Origin: Proteles cristata cristata
Lineage: Eukaryota; Chordata; Mammalia; Carnivora; Hyaenidae
Reading direction: 5' to 3'
NCBI GenBank assembly: GCA_017311185.1
Contig: JAESUZ010003531.1
Span: forward strand, 62,001 to 126,000
DNA: 64,000 nt
Shown here one piece after another: positions 9,931 to 21,633 of the stretch. Position numbers and translations under genes: made by a program. Position 1 is the stretch's first letter. The number at the start of each line of letters is the position of its first letter. The notes beneath the pieces are model-generated. The model did no database searches and was not told the origin of the DNA. It saw only the letters and a program-made list of their open reading frames with translations.

Positions 9931-12431
9931 CAGTACATTAGAAAGTAAATTTGGTAAATAAATACATATATAATTTTGAGAGACACCTATAAAATATAAC
10001 CTATTATATCTGTGAAGTTTTCTTTTTGAAGTTAGTTTTAGTGAGGAAAAATTTATATACAAAATTGCACATACTTAATATATATAATTTTTGAATTTGG
10101 AGATTTGCTGTTTTGTTTGGTTTCATAAGATTATCAATCGGGTGCCGCTACCAGAGGAGATACAGGAGAAGGTCAGGAAAACAAACTTGTTTTTCTCAAA
10201 TGTCATAGAGAAACAGTCATATTCCATGAAGGGGATTACATGGAGAAAGACAAAGGAAATGCCGGGCAGGAGGATCAGCTAAACAGTTTGAGTCTAGGCA
10301 GTAAAAGGCTCATGGGCAAGTATCCTTATTGGGGTGAAGACTGGACACATAAATAAAGGGCACAAATAAATTTCTGCATTTTTAATGTCACAAAGACTCA
10401 TCTTCTGTAACTTTTTCAACCTACATCCTGATGAGAGTTGTAGAAATGTCTCTATATCTGCAATTGTTCCTATACCATCAGAGTGACTGCAATTAGTCAC
10501 TATCTGTCCCACAAGTAACTATTACAGAAGGCCATTGTCATGGGGTCTTGAGTGGTCATCAGGGTGAATTTGTTTTAAGTAAAAGGACTATCTTTTGACT
10601 TGGTGAAGGACACAGGAACTGCTTACATGTGTCTCAACCATAGGAGAGAAAAAATGTGAAAGGGGCAATGTATCAGGATTATTACCATAATAAAAATAAA
10701 ACGTGTGATAAGTATTTGCATCAGTAAGTAATCGTGTTATAGTTTTGTTACAGTGTGTAATGTAGATGCAATTTTCTGCTTTAATAATGGCATGTGTTCC
10801 TCCTTGTGCTGCTGTTATCTCAGTTATCTAGTGCCATTCTATGGTGTCGAATTTGTTTATGGATTTGAGTTACTTTAGTGTTTAAGAACGTAAAGTTGTT
10901 TTGTGAGTTATTTAAGGCATTAATTTTGCATTTATCAAGGACCTCTGTGTGCTATATAACATTTTAACCTGCTGATGGATGAGAACTATATGTCAGATGG
11001 TCATACCAGTGAAACATGGATATTGGTATGACTCTTTTAGATATGGAAAGTAAGCTGGACTTGTGATAGTCTCAGTGCTACAACCATGTATCCAGGAATA
11101 ACCTATAATACATCTAATCCAACCTGGTAGAAGCCATGGTCATTAATTTAGCCCACATAGCAATTCTGCTCCGTTAGATGCTAGCCATGTGATGTCTCTG
11201 GTCACCTTGTCCAGTAAATAGAAAACCAATTGGTTGCCTGGAAAATACTGGTATGGTCACAGGCTTCCAGGGGGAGACATCCCTTTGGTGAGTACTGCAG
11301 CGTCATGAATCAAGTGTATGGTTTTTCTGTTCCCAGCATAAAAGATCCTCTCGGCTTAGTTGTGTTATTGTGGGAGTAAGCCACATATGTCAATCCCACA
11401 TCTGATATAATCCTTCTTGAGTGTATTGACAGGAAGGACTATGTAAATGGAGAATGTGTGGTAATAAGTCTATCTGCTGGTTGGCATATTCAGATAAAAT
11501 TTCGATAATTTAAGGGTAAGAGAAACACTGCTTATTTCCTGGATCGTCCCATGTGATATTTAGCATATATCAACAAGAATTATTATATTTATTAATATAA
11601 ATATCCCTATGTGTACTTGTATTGGGATGACTTTGTGTTGGATTTGGTTAAAGGTGGCCAACATATGCTTGGCTAAGCCTCTACTTGCAATTTTATATTA
11701 AAAGAGGTGAGTAACAGAATAAATATGACTAAAGGATAAAATTAAGAAGGTTTCTTTGCCTGATGTCTAGCATTAACCATATCCTAGTTGCAAGGAATCA
11801 CTGGTAAGTAGGAGGTGACTTGTCCTGGGAGATAATGGCATCCCCAAATTTATTCTCCGATTGAATTATAAGAAAGGTGGGGCCATACATTATATTCATA
11901 AGTTCAGAGTTAAACACATTGAGTGGGATATGCTCTGACTTTTAAGGAGCGATTTTCTTATTCCAGCCACATGGAGTTGATCAAGATGAGAACTGAGTTA
12001 CACAGTTGTTGGGGAGTCCAACCCGTTTTCCACGTGTTTAAAAAAGCATGTGTCCACGCGTCTCTTTTATTAGCTACAGAGTAATAAGCAAGAAGATTGT
12101 TTATATGTGTTTATATGTGGGCTCTTACAGCAGTCTCTCTGAAGTTGACCTCAAGCTGTCCATCTTAGGCAAATAACCAATTCTTAAAGACAATTAACCA
12201 AGACTAGAATCTAACATCCAAAAAGATAAGTTATTGAAACATATAATTTCTCTCTACATTCACCTTTATTTCCAGAGATTGTCAAACCAGGACTGATTTA
12301 TTTGTAAAATAAGTAAAATGTTAACAGAATTGGCATAATTATTTAATAAGCTCACGAATAGTAATTGATCATATAGATCCTTTAGAATCTGCTTGCTGGA
12401 ACTTTTTATAAGGAATCTCTAGATTGAATTT
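9931..12431. other. unassigned 2.5 kb, possible ancient repeat
   Basis: No frame over 75 codons and no known SINE or L1 pattern. About 57 bp at 11038-11092 recur in inverted orientation at 14135-14191, so at least part is a repeat. The look of the minus strand here recalls degraded retroviral coding sequence, but no conserved motif was secure enough to call it. Confidence 0.35.
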
Positions 12432-12432
12432 T

Positions 12433-12659
12433 TTTATTTTTTTAAAAAATTCTTAAAAGTGTTTTTACTTATTTCTGAGAGAGAGACAGCATGAGGAGGG
12501 GAGGGTCAGAGAGAGAGGGAGATACAGAACGTGAAGCAGGCTCTAGGCTCTGAGCTGACTCTCAGCACAGAGCCTGACACGGGACTCGAACCCATGAACT
12601 GTGAGATCATGACCTGAGCCAAAGTCAGACGCTTAACCAACTGAGACACCCAGGAGCCC
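12433..12659 (-). mobile_element. CAN-SINE (first of a tandem pair)
   Basis: Minus-strand SINE with 'ttatttctgagagagagac', a body with 'gtgaagcaggctctaggctc' and a head ending 'gacacccaggagccc'. A second SINE in the same direction follows directly. Confidence 0.9.
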
Positions 12660-12876
12660 TTTAATTTTTTTATAGTTTTTATTTATTTTTGAAAAAAAGA
12701 GAGACAGAGCATGAGCTGGGGAGGGGCAGAGAGAGAGGGAGATACAGAATCTGAAACAGGCTACAAGCTCCGAGCTGCCTGCACAGAACCTGATGTAGGG
12801 CTCAAACCCACGAACCACAAGATCATGACCTGAGCTGAAGTCTGATGCTTAACCGACTCAGCCACCCAGTTGCCCA
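12660..12876 (-). mobile_element. CAN-SINE (second of a tandem pair)
   Basis: A second minus-strand copy with the tail towards 12660 and a head ending 'ccacccagttgccca'. The words 'agattgaa' before the pair (12421) and after it (12878) suggest that one copy landed in the A-rich tail of the other. Confidence 0.9.
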
Positions 12877-13413
12877 TAGATTGAACTTTCAATAGCCTCT
12901 TGAGGTGAGAACCAAGCTAATATCTGTCATCAGACTTGCCTGCAATAGCCATGGGTATATTCCTCTTCTCAAAGTCCTCAATATATTGTGGAAATGTATT
13001 TCCTCCCATATATGCAGAAATCCTGCACCTGTCAGGAAGAGACATAGTGTATTCACCTGCTGGGCCCTCTGTAAGCAAGATATCAGGCCAACATTCTCAG
13101 GGGCTTTATTAGCTTCTAAAAGTCGACCTTAATTCCTTAAAGATGTCTGATCATATCTGAATCTATGCATATCTGTTTCAAATATGACATTGCAGTCAAA
13201 GCCTTGGTAATATAACCAATGTTTCCAATGGTGCCCTGTTACAAGAACAGATTCTCATGGAACTTATGTAAATAATATTAATGCCAAGGAAGAAGTAACA
13301 TTCCTGAGAGTTTATGAATTCTGGAGATTTCAGGTAGAGAGAAGTGGTAAATGCTTACATTCATTCAAATAAGTAATATTCTATCATATCCTCAATAAAT
13401 TGAGTTCTATGCA
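12877..13413. other. unassigned stretch
   Basis: About 540 bp without recognised repeats. A 75-codon plus-strand frame at 12905-13132 has no recognisable domain and no splice or promoter context. Confidence 0.4.
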
Positions 13414-13644
13414 GGGGCGCCTGGGTGGCTTAGTCGGTTAAGCATCCGACTTTCGCTTAGGTCATGATCTCGCGGTTCGTGGGTTCGAGCCCCGTGTCGG
13501 GCTCTGTGCTGACTGCCAGCTCAGAGCCTGGAGCCTGTTTCAGTCTGTGACTCCCTCTCTCTCTGGCCCTCCCCTGCTCAAGCCGTCTCTCTCTCTCTCT
13601 CTCTCCTAGAAATAAATAAAACATTAAAAAAAATAAAAAAAATT
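13414..13644 (+). mobile_element. CAN-SINE, young feliform subfamily
   Basis: Full plus-strand copy starting 'ggggcgcctgggtggctta', with the young variant 'gtttcagtctgtgactcc', a (CT)n tract and an A-rich tail. The target duplication 'agttctatgca' lies at 13403-13413 and 13645-13655. Confidence 0.95.
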
Positions 13645-13823
13645 AGTTCTATGCATTTAATCTTGTTCATTTTAAAAGCAGCTTTCCCATTAGTTGCAAA
13701 AATTACATACCCATGTAGTTTTTTTATGGTTTTAAAGATACCAGAAAACATTTTTCCAAAATCATTTCTATGAATCTCCTTGAATATTATATACATTTTG
13801 CAAGAGCATTAGAAGTATAAATC

Positions 13824-13856
13824 ACACACACACAAAACACACACACACACATACAC
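13824..13856. repeat. (AC)n microsatellite
   Basis: Imperfect AC dinucleotide run interrupted by 'aaa'. Confidence 0.9.
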
Positions 13857-14134
13857 CTCAGAAATTTACATGGTTAAAGATCTGATATCAGAGTTATTAT
13901 AATCCAGTTGACAAGGAAGTCTGATTATTTCTGTTACATACAACATTTCAATAATGGAAGTAATGACATTCTAAGAGGGCATATTATAAACTTCATGTAT
14001 TTCATATATTTTCTAGATTACTTATAGATCTACCCATAAAATACAAACTAAAAATTTCATAATTGATTGGACAACATTGTCCAAGTAACTTCACATACCA
14101 AATAACAGAACATAATTATTAAAAAATAACATGG

Positions 14135-14191
14135 ATACATGGTTGTAGCTCTGAGACTATCACAAGTTCAGCTTATTTTCCATATCTAAAT
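14135..14191 (-). repeat. inverted copy of 11038-11092
   Basis: About 57 bp ('ggatacatggttgtag' through 'tttccatatctaaa') match the reverse complement of 11038-11092 with a few mismatches. The two copies are about 3 kb apart. The source family is not identified. Confidence 0.8.
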
Positions 14192-14206
14192 CTTGAAAAA
14201 CGTGTT

Positions 14207-14224
14207 AAAACGTCAGAAAGTTTT
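14207..14224. repeat. target-site duplication, left copy
   Basis: 'aaaacgtcagaaagtttt' here and 'aaaacatcagaaagtttt' at 14930-14947 flank the L1 insertion. There is one mismatch in 18. Confidence 0.9.
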
Positions 14225-14929
14225 GTGTTTTTTTTGTTTTTTTTTTTTTTACAAATAGTTTATTGTCAAATTAGTTTCCACATAACACCCAGTGCTCATC
14301 CCCACAAGTGCCCTCCTCCATGCCCACCCCTCCTCCCCCACATCCACCAGTCCTCAGTTTTTGTCAGCATTCAAGAGTCTCTCATGGTTTGCCTCTCCCC
14401 TTTCCCCCACCATTTCCGCCCTTCTTCTCCCCCTTGGTCCTCTGTTAAGCTCCTCCTAATCCTCCTATACGTGCACACATATGATATTTGTCCTTCTCTG
14501 CCTGACTTATTTCGCTCAGCATAACACCCTCAAGGTCCATCCATGTTGCTACACATGGCCAGATTTCATTGTTTCTCATTGCCATGTAGTATTCCATGGT
14601 ATAGATAAACCACATCTTCTTGATCCATTCATCTGTTGATGGACACTTAGGCTCTTTCCAGGTTTTAGCTATTGTGGATAGTGCTGCTATGAACATTGGG
14701 GTACATGTGTTCCTATGCATCAACATTTCTGTATCCCTTGGGTAAATTCCTAGCAGTGCTATTGCAGGGTCATAGGGGAGTTCTATTGTTAGTTTCCTTA
14801 GGAACCTCCACACTGTTTTCCAGAGGGGCTGTACCAGTTTACATTCCCACCAACAGTGTAGGAGGGTGCCCGTTTCTCCACATCCTCGCCAGCATCTAGA
14901 GTTCTCTGATTGGCTCATTTTAGCCACTC
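14225..14929 (-). mobile_element. young L1, 5'-truncated (ORF2 C-terminus plus 3'UTR)
   Basis: Minus-strand insertion of about 700 bp: poly(T) at the left end, 3'UTR, then the last 160 codons of ORF2 open at 14445-14927 (Cys-rich [14 protein letters not shown] motif). Its sequence is nearly identical to the 3' end of the full-length L1 at 31463-32159, with the encoded residues the same except the last one, so both come from a recent subfamily. The 18-bp target duplication at both ends shows a standard retrotransposition event. Confidence 0.95.
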
Positions 14930-15100
14930 AAAACATCAGAAAGTTTTAAAACACATGCCTAAAAAGTGTTATAGATCATTATAAATTTAGTGTTTATATT
15001 TAACCAAGGTGCCAATAAGGGATTCTACAGGAAATTACTTATTGGTTAGCGACCCTTAGCTCCTTCAACATGGAGAAGTTTTAAGTTACTTTTTTTTCTT

Positions 15101-15325
15101 TTTTTTTAACTTTTTTTTAATGTTTTATTTATTTCTAGAAGAGAGAGAGAGACAGCGTGAGCAGGGGAGGGTCAGAGAGAGAGGGAGTCACAGACTGAAA
15201 CAGGCTCCAGGCTCCGAGCTGGCAGTCAGCACAGAGCCAGACGCGGGGCTCGAACCCACGAACCACGAGATCATGACCTAAGCGAAAGTCGGACGCTTAA
15301 CCGACTAAGCCACCCAGGTGCCCCT
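15101..15325 (-). mobile_element. CAN-SINE, young feliform subfamily
   Basis: Minus-strand copy with 'cagactgaaacaggctcc' and a head ending 'gccacccaggtgcccc'. The T-rich flanks hide the target duplication. Confidence 0.93.
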
Positions 15326-15336
15326 TTTCATTTTTT

Positions 15337-15430
15337 TTTTTTATTTTAATAGGCTCCACACCCAATGTAGCTCCTGAACTCACAACCCTGAGTTCAGAGT
15401 CCCATGTCCTACCTCTTGACCCAACCATAT
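15337..15430 (-). mobile_element. old CAN-SINE head (caniform-like type)
   Basis: 'aataggctccacacccaatg' followed by 'ctgaactcacaaccctgag' resembles the older carnivore SINE in which the body after the tRNA head reads 'ggactccacgcc..'. It is truncated and mutated. Confidence 0.55.
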
Positions 15431-16295
15431 ACTTTCTTAAGTAATCAAAGTCCTGATAAAGACAAAATATAGAAGATATGACTGGGAAGATAAAGAAAAA
15501 CAGGTGTTTTTTTTTTTTTTGGCTGACAAAAGAGAAAACGCAACACAACAACAACAATAGCAATGAAAACAACTTTCCTTACACGTTTGTATAAACAACA
15601 AATAATAAAAAAAAACAAACTATCTTTTTAACAGAGAGAAAAATAGAATTTCAAACTTAACGCAGTCTACTTTCAAATCCCATTATTTCAAACTTATTCT
15701 TAGCCACATACAAAATTCTCTTCCAAAGGTTCTCCTTCACAAACCTTCTATACTTTTCTTTTTTCATTCAGACTTTATCCTAAACCTTTTCCCTTGAAAC
15801 AACCTGTCTCATTTTTGGACAAAATTACTTTGTATTTCCTTCAACAATCTATATTCACATTCCTTATACCTTTCTTATTAAAAACAAATATTTTCTTTTA
15901 TACAGAGTTGCTTCTCTTATTTCCATCAGCTTTAATAACATTTAGTATAATTTTAACTCCTAAAAACTTCAGTCTCCAATGAAAATTAAGTAGTAAAACA
16001 ATTGTGAACTGCTTCCTACATCAGAATTCTTGAGCTATGAATACATTGTATATGAATACATTGTAAAATTCGAAAAACAAATTTTTCCATAGGACGATCT
16101 TTCAATAAAGCATAACGCATGTTTCCCAACAGACCCAAGTATCTTAACCTTCTCTGCAATAAGGAATCAAAAGCACAAAACTGTGTTCAGCAATCAATGC
16201 TTCACTACTTTACTTTGTTTTGAAAAACAAAGTTTTCAAAGTTTGAAAAAAATTCTAATGTTATTTATTTTTTTACAAATAGTTTATTTTCAAAT
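15431..16295. other. AT-rich stretch, nothing recognised
   Basis: Mostly A/T with poly(A) and poly(T) runs. The short piece at 16267-16292 resembles the L1 3' terminus ('tttttttacaaatagttta'). Frames here are low-complexity. Confidence 0.4.
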
Positions 16296-16495
16296 ATGTT
16301 ATTTATTTTTGATAGAGACAGAGACAGAATGTGAGCAGGGTTGGGGAAAAGAGACAGGGAGACACAGAATCCAAAACAGGCTCAAGACTCTGAGCTGCCA
16401 GTACAGAGGCCGATGCAGGGCTTGAACCCACAAACCATGAGATCATGATCCTAGTCGAAGTCAGACGCCCAAGCGACTGAGCCACCGAGGTGCCC
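16296..16495 (-). mobile_element. CAN-SINE, older type
   Basis: 'ttatttttgatagagacag', a body with 'ccaaaacaggctcaagac' and a head ending 'gccaccgaggtgcccc'. No clear target duplication was found. Confidence 0.9.
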
Positions 16496-17590
16496 CAACC
16501 TACTTGTTTTATTAACAATTACTCATGAAAATTATGAGACAGATGAAACTAGCATCATTTCAAGTCATCTTTGTGCTGACAATTCACAATCAAGATCACA
16601 GGAGATTACTTCAGGTTTAGTAAAGTTAGTAGAAGAAAAGCTTTATATTTAATGCTGATAACTCTAAAGACAAATCTTCCTTAAATAAAGTAACAAACCT
16701 AAATGAGTTTAAATACTGAATATGCTGCACCTAGGTCCACTTAAGTGCCAATCCACTTGTTCCCCCACTGTCCATGTTGACCTGGGGCACCTGTGGGGAA
16801 AGGAAATGGGCAGTTTGAAGTCCAAGCGAACCCTTGGGTCCTTTCATGTTGATTAGGGACGTGAGCGCTTCGAACCTCAAAAGAAGGTGTTGCAACAGCT
16901 TGGGGTGATCTTTGCTCATAGATAACAAGGGAAGGAGGAGCACGAGCCACTGTCACTGGAGTCATGGAGACTAGTGCAGGAGCCAGTTATGTTCACTGCA
17001 CCACTGGTGGTGCAGAAACAGGAGGAGAGGTAGGTGGAGGCAGAAGAGGTGAAGTATTACCACCAAGCCTGGGGGAGGATAAAACCCAGAGTGCAAACAA
17101 GGAGAACTCCCAGTACTAAAGCTCATTAGCCCAGACAGAGGAAGAGACACACATTTCTTTCCTTCAACATAAAGTGAAAATAGTAAGTCCGTGTCAAGCT
17201 GGGGAACTCAGGAAACCTCCTTGAAACTAAAGAAGTTTTGACTATTCTTTGGGAATATCCCTTAAAGTCCCTGTCCAGAAGCAGCTGAACCAGATAATTG
17301 GTTCCAGTTAGCATAGCCATTCACCTGGTAGATAAATGAGGGAGAAAAATCCACCTACAACTATACTCAGGCAACATTCCTCCAGGCCTCTCAAAATCTA
17401 TTCCAAATCCATCACACAAAAGATGAATCAAACAAAAAGGAGACCAGTAACTGAGGAAAAACACAGAAGACAGGTATATGATCTTGGCAACAAAGTGTTT
17501 ATAAGACAGAAAAGAGGTGTTCATAAGCTGAAAACTAGGTTTATGATGCAATTACCAGGTCTCCTCAACCATATCTCTGCATTCCCTGAT
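16496..17590. other. unassigned, possible processed-pseudogene debris
   Basis: The GC content rises between about 16730 and 17090. Two overlapping minus-strand frames (16731-16943, 16741-16965) and a Pro-rich stretch upstream of them look more coding-like than their surroundings, but I do not recognise the protein, and no poly(A) tail or target duplication is visible. The function is unknown. Confidence 0.3.
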
Positions 17591-17840
17591 CTTGTCATGG
17601 AAGACAACCTGGGTGTACCTAGATGGCACAATGCTAAGTGAAATAAATCAGATGAGGAATACCAAATGCCTTATGACTTCACTTACATCTGAAATATAAA
17701 TATCAAAACGAACTCTCAAACAATACAAACCAGAAACCATTCTTAAATACAGAAAACAAACGGGTAGTTGTTTAGGGGATATGATGGGGATAAAACAGGT
17801 ACATGAGATTAAAAGATTGATTCCATTTTCCAGTTACAAA
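17591..17840 (+). mobile_element. old L1 3'UTR fragment
   Basis: 'atgctaagtgaaataaatc' followed by 'cttaaatacagaaaacaaac' and 'gggtagttgtttagggga' is the usual order at the 3' end of carnivore and other mammalian L1s. It is degraded. Confidence 0.7.
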
Positions 17841-18564
17841 ATAAATAAAACATGGGTATGTTAATTTGGTTGTTTAAGATCCTTGAGCTCTGTTGGATTG
17901 TTATGTTAATAATCCCTAGAAGGTGCAAATATTGACTTGATTCTACAGAGAGGAGAAGCTGGTTAATACCTGGGGTTAATACAGTTAGGCAGAACAAAGT
18001 TCTTGCACATGTAAAGCACAAAACAAACATGCTTATACGTTTAAGAGTAGAGATCGTTTACTACTTTGCTTAGGTTTATTCCGAGATATCCTATGGGTTT
18101 TGGTGCAATTATAAATAGGATTGATTTCTTCGTTTCTCCTTCTTCTGGCTCATTGTTCAAATGAGGAATCCAATTGATTTTTGTACAATGAATGTGTATC
18201 CTGTGACTCTACTAGATCTTTATATCATTTCTAGAAATTCTTGCTGGACTCTTCTGGATTTACCATAATATGTCATCTGCAAGTTGTGAAATTTGACTTC
18301 TTTCCTATCAATTTGCATCCCTTTTATTACTTTGTATCTTCTGATTGATGAGGCTAAGATTTCCAGTATGATGTGAAATAAGAGTGGTGAGAGTGGGTAT
18401 CTCTCTTTTTTTTTCCCTGAAAATAGGTGAAAATCTTTCAGTGCTTCCTAAATGAGGATGCTATTAAGTGTGGGCCTATCACATATGGCCATTATTTTGT
18501 TGACATATGTCCTCTCTATCCTTATTTTATGGAGGGCTTTTTTTAAAATCAAGAATTGATGCTT

Positions 18565-18815
18565 GCAACTACAGAGTGGCTCAGTAATCTGAGTGTCTAT
18601 ATCTTGATTTCAGGTCAGTTTATGATCCTAAGGTCTTGAGATTGAGGCTCATATCAGATTCAGTGCTGAGCGTAAAGTTGTTTAAGATTATCTCTCTCTC
18701 TCCTTTCTCCCTTCCCCCCTTTTTCTTGTGTTTGTGCTCTCTCTGTCTCTTACTCTCTCTGTCTCTCATTCTCTCTCTCTCTCTTTCTCTCTCACACAGA
18801 AATAACATAAAAAAT
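18565..18815 (+). mobile_element. CAN-SINE, old and degraded
   Basis: The head is barely readable ('gagtggctcagtaatctgag'), but the 'tgatcctaaggtcttgagat' region, 'cagtgctgagcg' and a long CT-rich tract followed by A-rich sequence keep the SINE order. Confidence 0.65.
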
Positions 18816-19633
18816 GAACATTTGATGTTGTACTTCATTAAATGTTTTTATCTGACCTATGGACAGATTCACATATCTGTTCTTCTTTCTTTTATGAGGT
18901 GGTGTATCCCCTTGATAGATTTGTGAATATTGGACCACCTTTGCCGCACAGGAATAAATCCCACTTGGTCTTGGATAATGACTGTATGAATGTACGGTTT
19001 GATTCAATTTGCTGGTGTTTTCTTGAAAAATTTTCCATCCATGTTCATTATGGATATTGGCTTGTAGTTTTCTTTTTTTGTAGTGGATTCTTTGCCTGAT
19101 TTTGGCATCAGGGTAATGCTGGCCTCATAGAATGAATTTGAAAGTACTCTTTCCATTTCCAATTTTTTAAATAGTCTGAGATGAATAGTTATTAACTCTT
19201 CTTCAACTGTTCGGTAGATTTTCTGTAACAAGTAGTGCGCTGGGAATTTGTTTGTGGGTAGAATTCTGATTAGGAATTTAATAACTTTGTTGGTTATTGA
19301 TGTGTTCAAGAATTCTGTTTCTTCCTGCTTCTGCATTTGTAGGTTATATGTTTCTAGGACTTTATCCACTTCTTCCTGGTTGTCCAATTCTAGGTGGCAT
19401 ATATTTTTTCATAATATTCTCTTAAAATTGTTTGTATTTCTGTTCTGTTGGTTGATATTTTGCTTCTCTCACTTGTCATTTCATTTACTCGCATGTTTTA
19501 TCTATTTGATAAGTCTGGCAGGAATTTATCAATTTTATTATTTTTGTTTTGTTTTGTAGATCCTGCTTGGTTTCATTGATGTGTTCTTCTGTTTTGTTTG
19601 TTTCTTTGTTTCTGTATCATTTATTTCTGCTTT

Positions 19634-19851
19634 ATATTTTTAAATTTTTAATGCTTATTTATTTTCGAGAGAGAGAAAGTCAGAGGGTGAGCAGTGGAGG
19701 GGCAGAGAAAGAGGAAGACACAGAAACTGAAAAAAGCTCCAGGCTCTGAGCGGCCAGCACAGGCCTGATGCGGGACTCGAACCCACGGACCATGAGATCA
19801 TGACCTGAGCCAAGGTTGGACACCCAACCGAATGAGCCTCCCAGTCGCACC
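19634..19851 (-). mobile_element. CAN-SINE, older type
   Basis: 'ttatttattttcgagagag', a body with 'ctccaggctctgagcgg' and a head ending 'cctcccagtcgcacc'. It is inserted in an L1 ORF2. Confidence 0.9.
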
Positions 19852-20163
19852 AAATTTCTGTTTTAATCTTCATTATTACTTTCCTTCTGTTGGCTTTAGG
19901 CTTTGTTTTCATTATTTTCTACCTACTTTTAGTATAAGGTTAGGTTTATCATTTGAGATTTTTCTTGATTCTAGATGTAGGTATTGTTCTCTACTTCCTT
20001 TCAGAGGACATTTGCTGTATCCCTAAAGTTGTGGATTGTTGTGTTTTCATTTTCATTTCTTTCCATGTATTTTTCTTTTTCTTTCGATTTCCTGTTAGAC
20101 CCATTATGTCTTTAACACCTTTAAAAGAAATTCTTTATCCTCTATATGTTTGTGATCTTTCCA

Positions 20164-20175
20164 GTGTGTGTGTGT

Positions 20176-20209
<34 letters not shown>
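20164..20209. repeat. (TG)n microsatellite
   Basis: TG dinucleotide run with one TA interruption, inside an L1. Confidence 0.95.
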
Positions 20210-20211
<2 letters not shown>

Positions 20212-20622
20212 ACTGCAAGTTTCGTATCCTTGGGTCAGAAAAGATGCATGGAGTGATCTGAATCTTTTTGCCCAGGTGAGGCCTGATTTGTGATCTATTC
20301 CAGGGAATGTCCCATGTACACTTGAAAAAAATGTGTATTGTGATCCTCTAGGACAAAATGCTCTGCATATATGTGTTAAGTCTATCTGGTGAAATGTGTC
20401 ATTCAAAATCATTGTTTCCTTATTGATTGTCTGTTGGATGTTTTGTCCACTTTTGCAAATGGGGTGTTAAAGCTTTTTCCATTATTGTATTTTTACCAAG
20501 GAGTTCCTTTAGGTATGGTATTGTTTTATGTATTAAGGTGCTCACATATTGGTGGCATACTATTTGGAGTTTTGAGCATATTTCATGATATTCTGCAATC
20601 TCTTAGAAATCATCTATTTGAG

Positions 20623-20843
20623 GAGCGCCTGGGTGGCTTAGTCGGTTAAGCGTCCGACTTTCGCTCAGTTCATGATCTCGCGGTTCGTGGGTTCGAGCCC
20701 TGCGTCGGGCTCTGTGCTGACTGCCAGCTCAGAGCCTGGAGTCTGTTTCAGTCTGTGACTCCCTCTCTCTCTGGCCCTCCCCTGCTCATGCTGTCTCTCT
20801 CTCTCCCTCCTAGAAATAAATAAAACATTAAAAAAAAGAAAAA
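20623..20843 (+). mobile_element. CAN-SINE, young, perfect 18-bp target duplication
   Basis: Full plus-strand copy of the young subfamily. 'agaaatcatctatttgag' is present without change at 20605-20622 and 20844-20861. The perfect duplication and long A-rich tail point to a recent insertion. Confidence 0.97.
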
Positions 20844-20861
20844 AGAAATCATCTATTTGAG

Positions 20862-21616
20862 ATGATGGACACAATGCCTGCTTACTTTTTCTTTCTCTTC
20901 TATATCTCTTATTTACACATATTTGCCTAATATTTTACCATTGGAGTGGTTGAAGAATTCGACTAAAGTCTGTTTCTCTAGAAATTTTTCTATACATACT
21001 TTGTTGAATTCTTTTTTACACATTTTGTTTTTACACAGGACTCCTCATTAAGCAGAAGTTGAGTAGTATTTTTTTATATTTTAGAGGTAAAGTTATCATA
21101 GAAAATATATTTGATCTATTAAAATTTGTTAGCAATTGATTTCCATACCATACTATCAATTATTTTAAATGGTTTCCCTATATAAAATTACTTAGTTATC
21201 TGATGAAACTATATTTTATTTGATAATAATTTAAATTATAGGTTGTGTAACCAGTTTGCATTAAAATAATCACACTGTGGCACCTTTGTTGAAAATTTTC
21301 ACCTGTTAATTAGGTATTTTATATTTTAAGAGCCCAGAAAAGTATTAACATATTGCTTTATGAATTTTTCTAATATTACTTCTAAAATGCACAACCATAC
21401 CTGAATTTTTATCTTCACCATGGCTTCTTCTAATTCCTGACTTCTTTATTGTTGAATGCTTAATAATGCTAATTTGTACATTATATGATAAGGTGACCAA
21501 CAAATATATCAACATCAATTTTTGGCTCTTTTAAAGGCTTTACATTTTTCTTTAATATGTAAAATTGTTAAATATGATATGAATAGGCTTTGAAATTCTG
21601 TTTCCATATTTCATTT
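20862..21616. other. AT-rich stretch, nothing recognised
   Basis: About 750 bp with no repeat or frame I can support. Confidence 0.45.
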
Positions 21617-21633
21617 TTTATTGATTTTTTTTC

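Larger units (their letters stand above)
18055..20860 (-). mobile_element. old L1 ORF2 region, interrupted by three SINEs
   Basis: Minus-strand ORF2 from the RT C-terminal region (18055) back to the EN domain (about 20600). Recognisable points are the 'atgtcatctgcaa' RT active-site region near 18270, 'tttatcaattttatta' near 19530 and 'ttgcccaggtgaggcc' near 20270. SINEs lie at 18565-18815, 19634-19851 and 20623-20843, and a (TG)n run at 20164. There are many stops. Neither the 3' end nor the 5'UTR is present. Confidence 0.75.

Noticed and set aside
20623..20700. tRNA-like sequence with A box and B box (and similar heads in other SINE copies)
   Set aside because: It is the tRNA-derived head of CAN-SINEs: a CT-rich body and A-rich tail follow and target duplications flank them. 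Not a tRNA gene.
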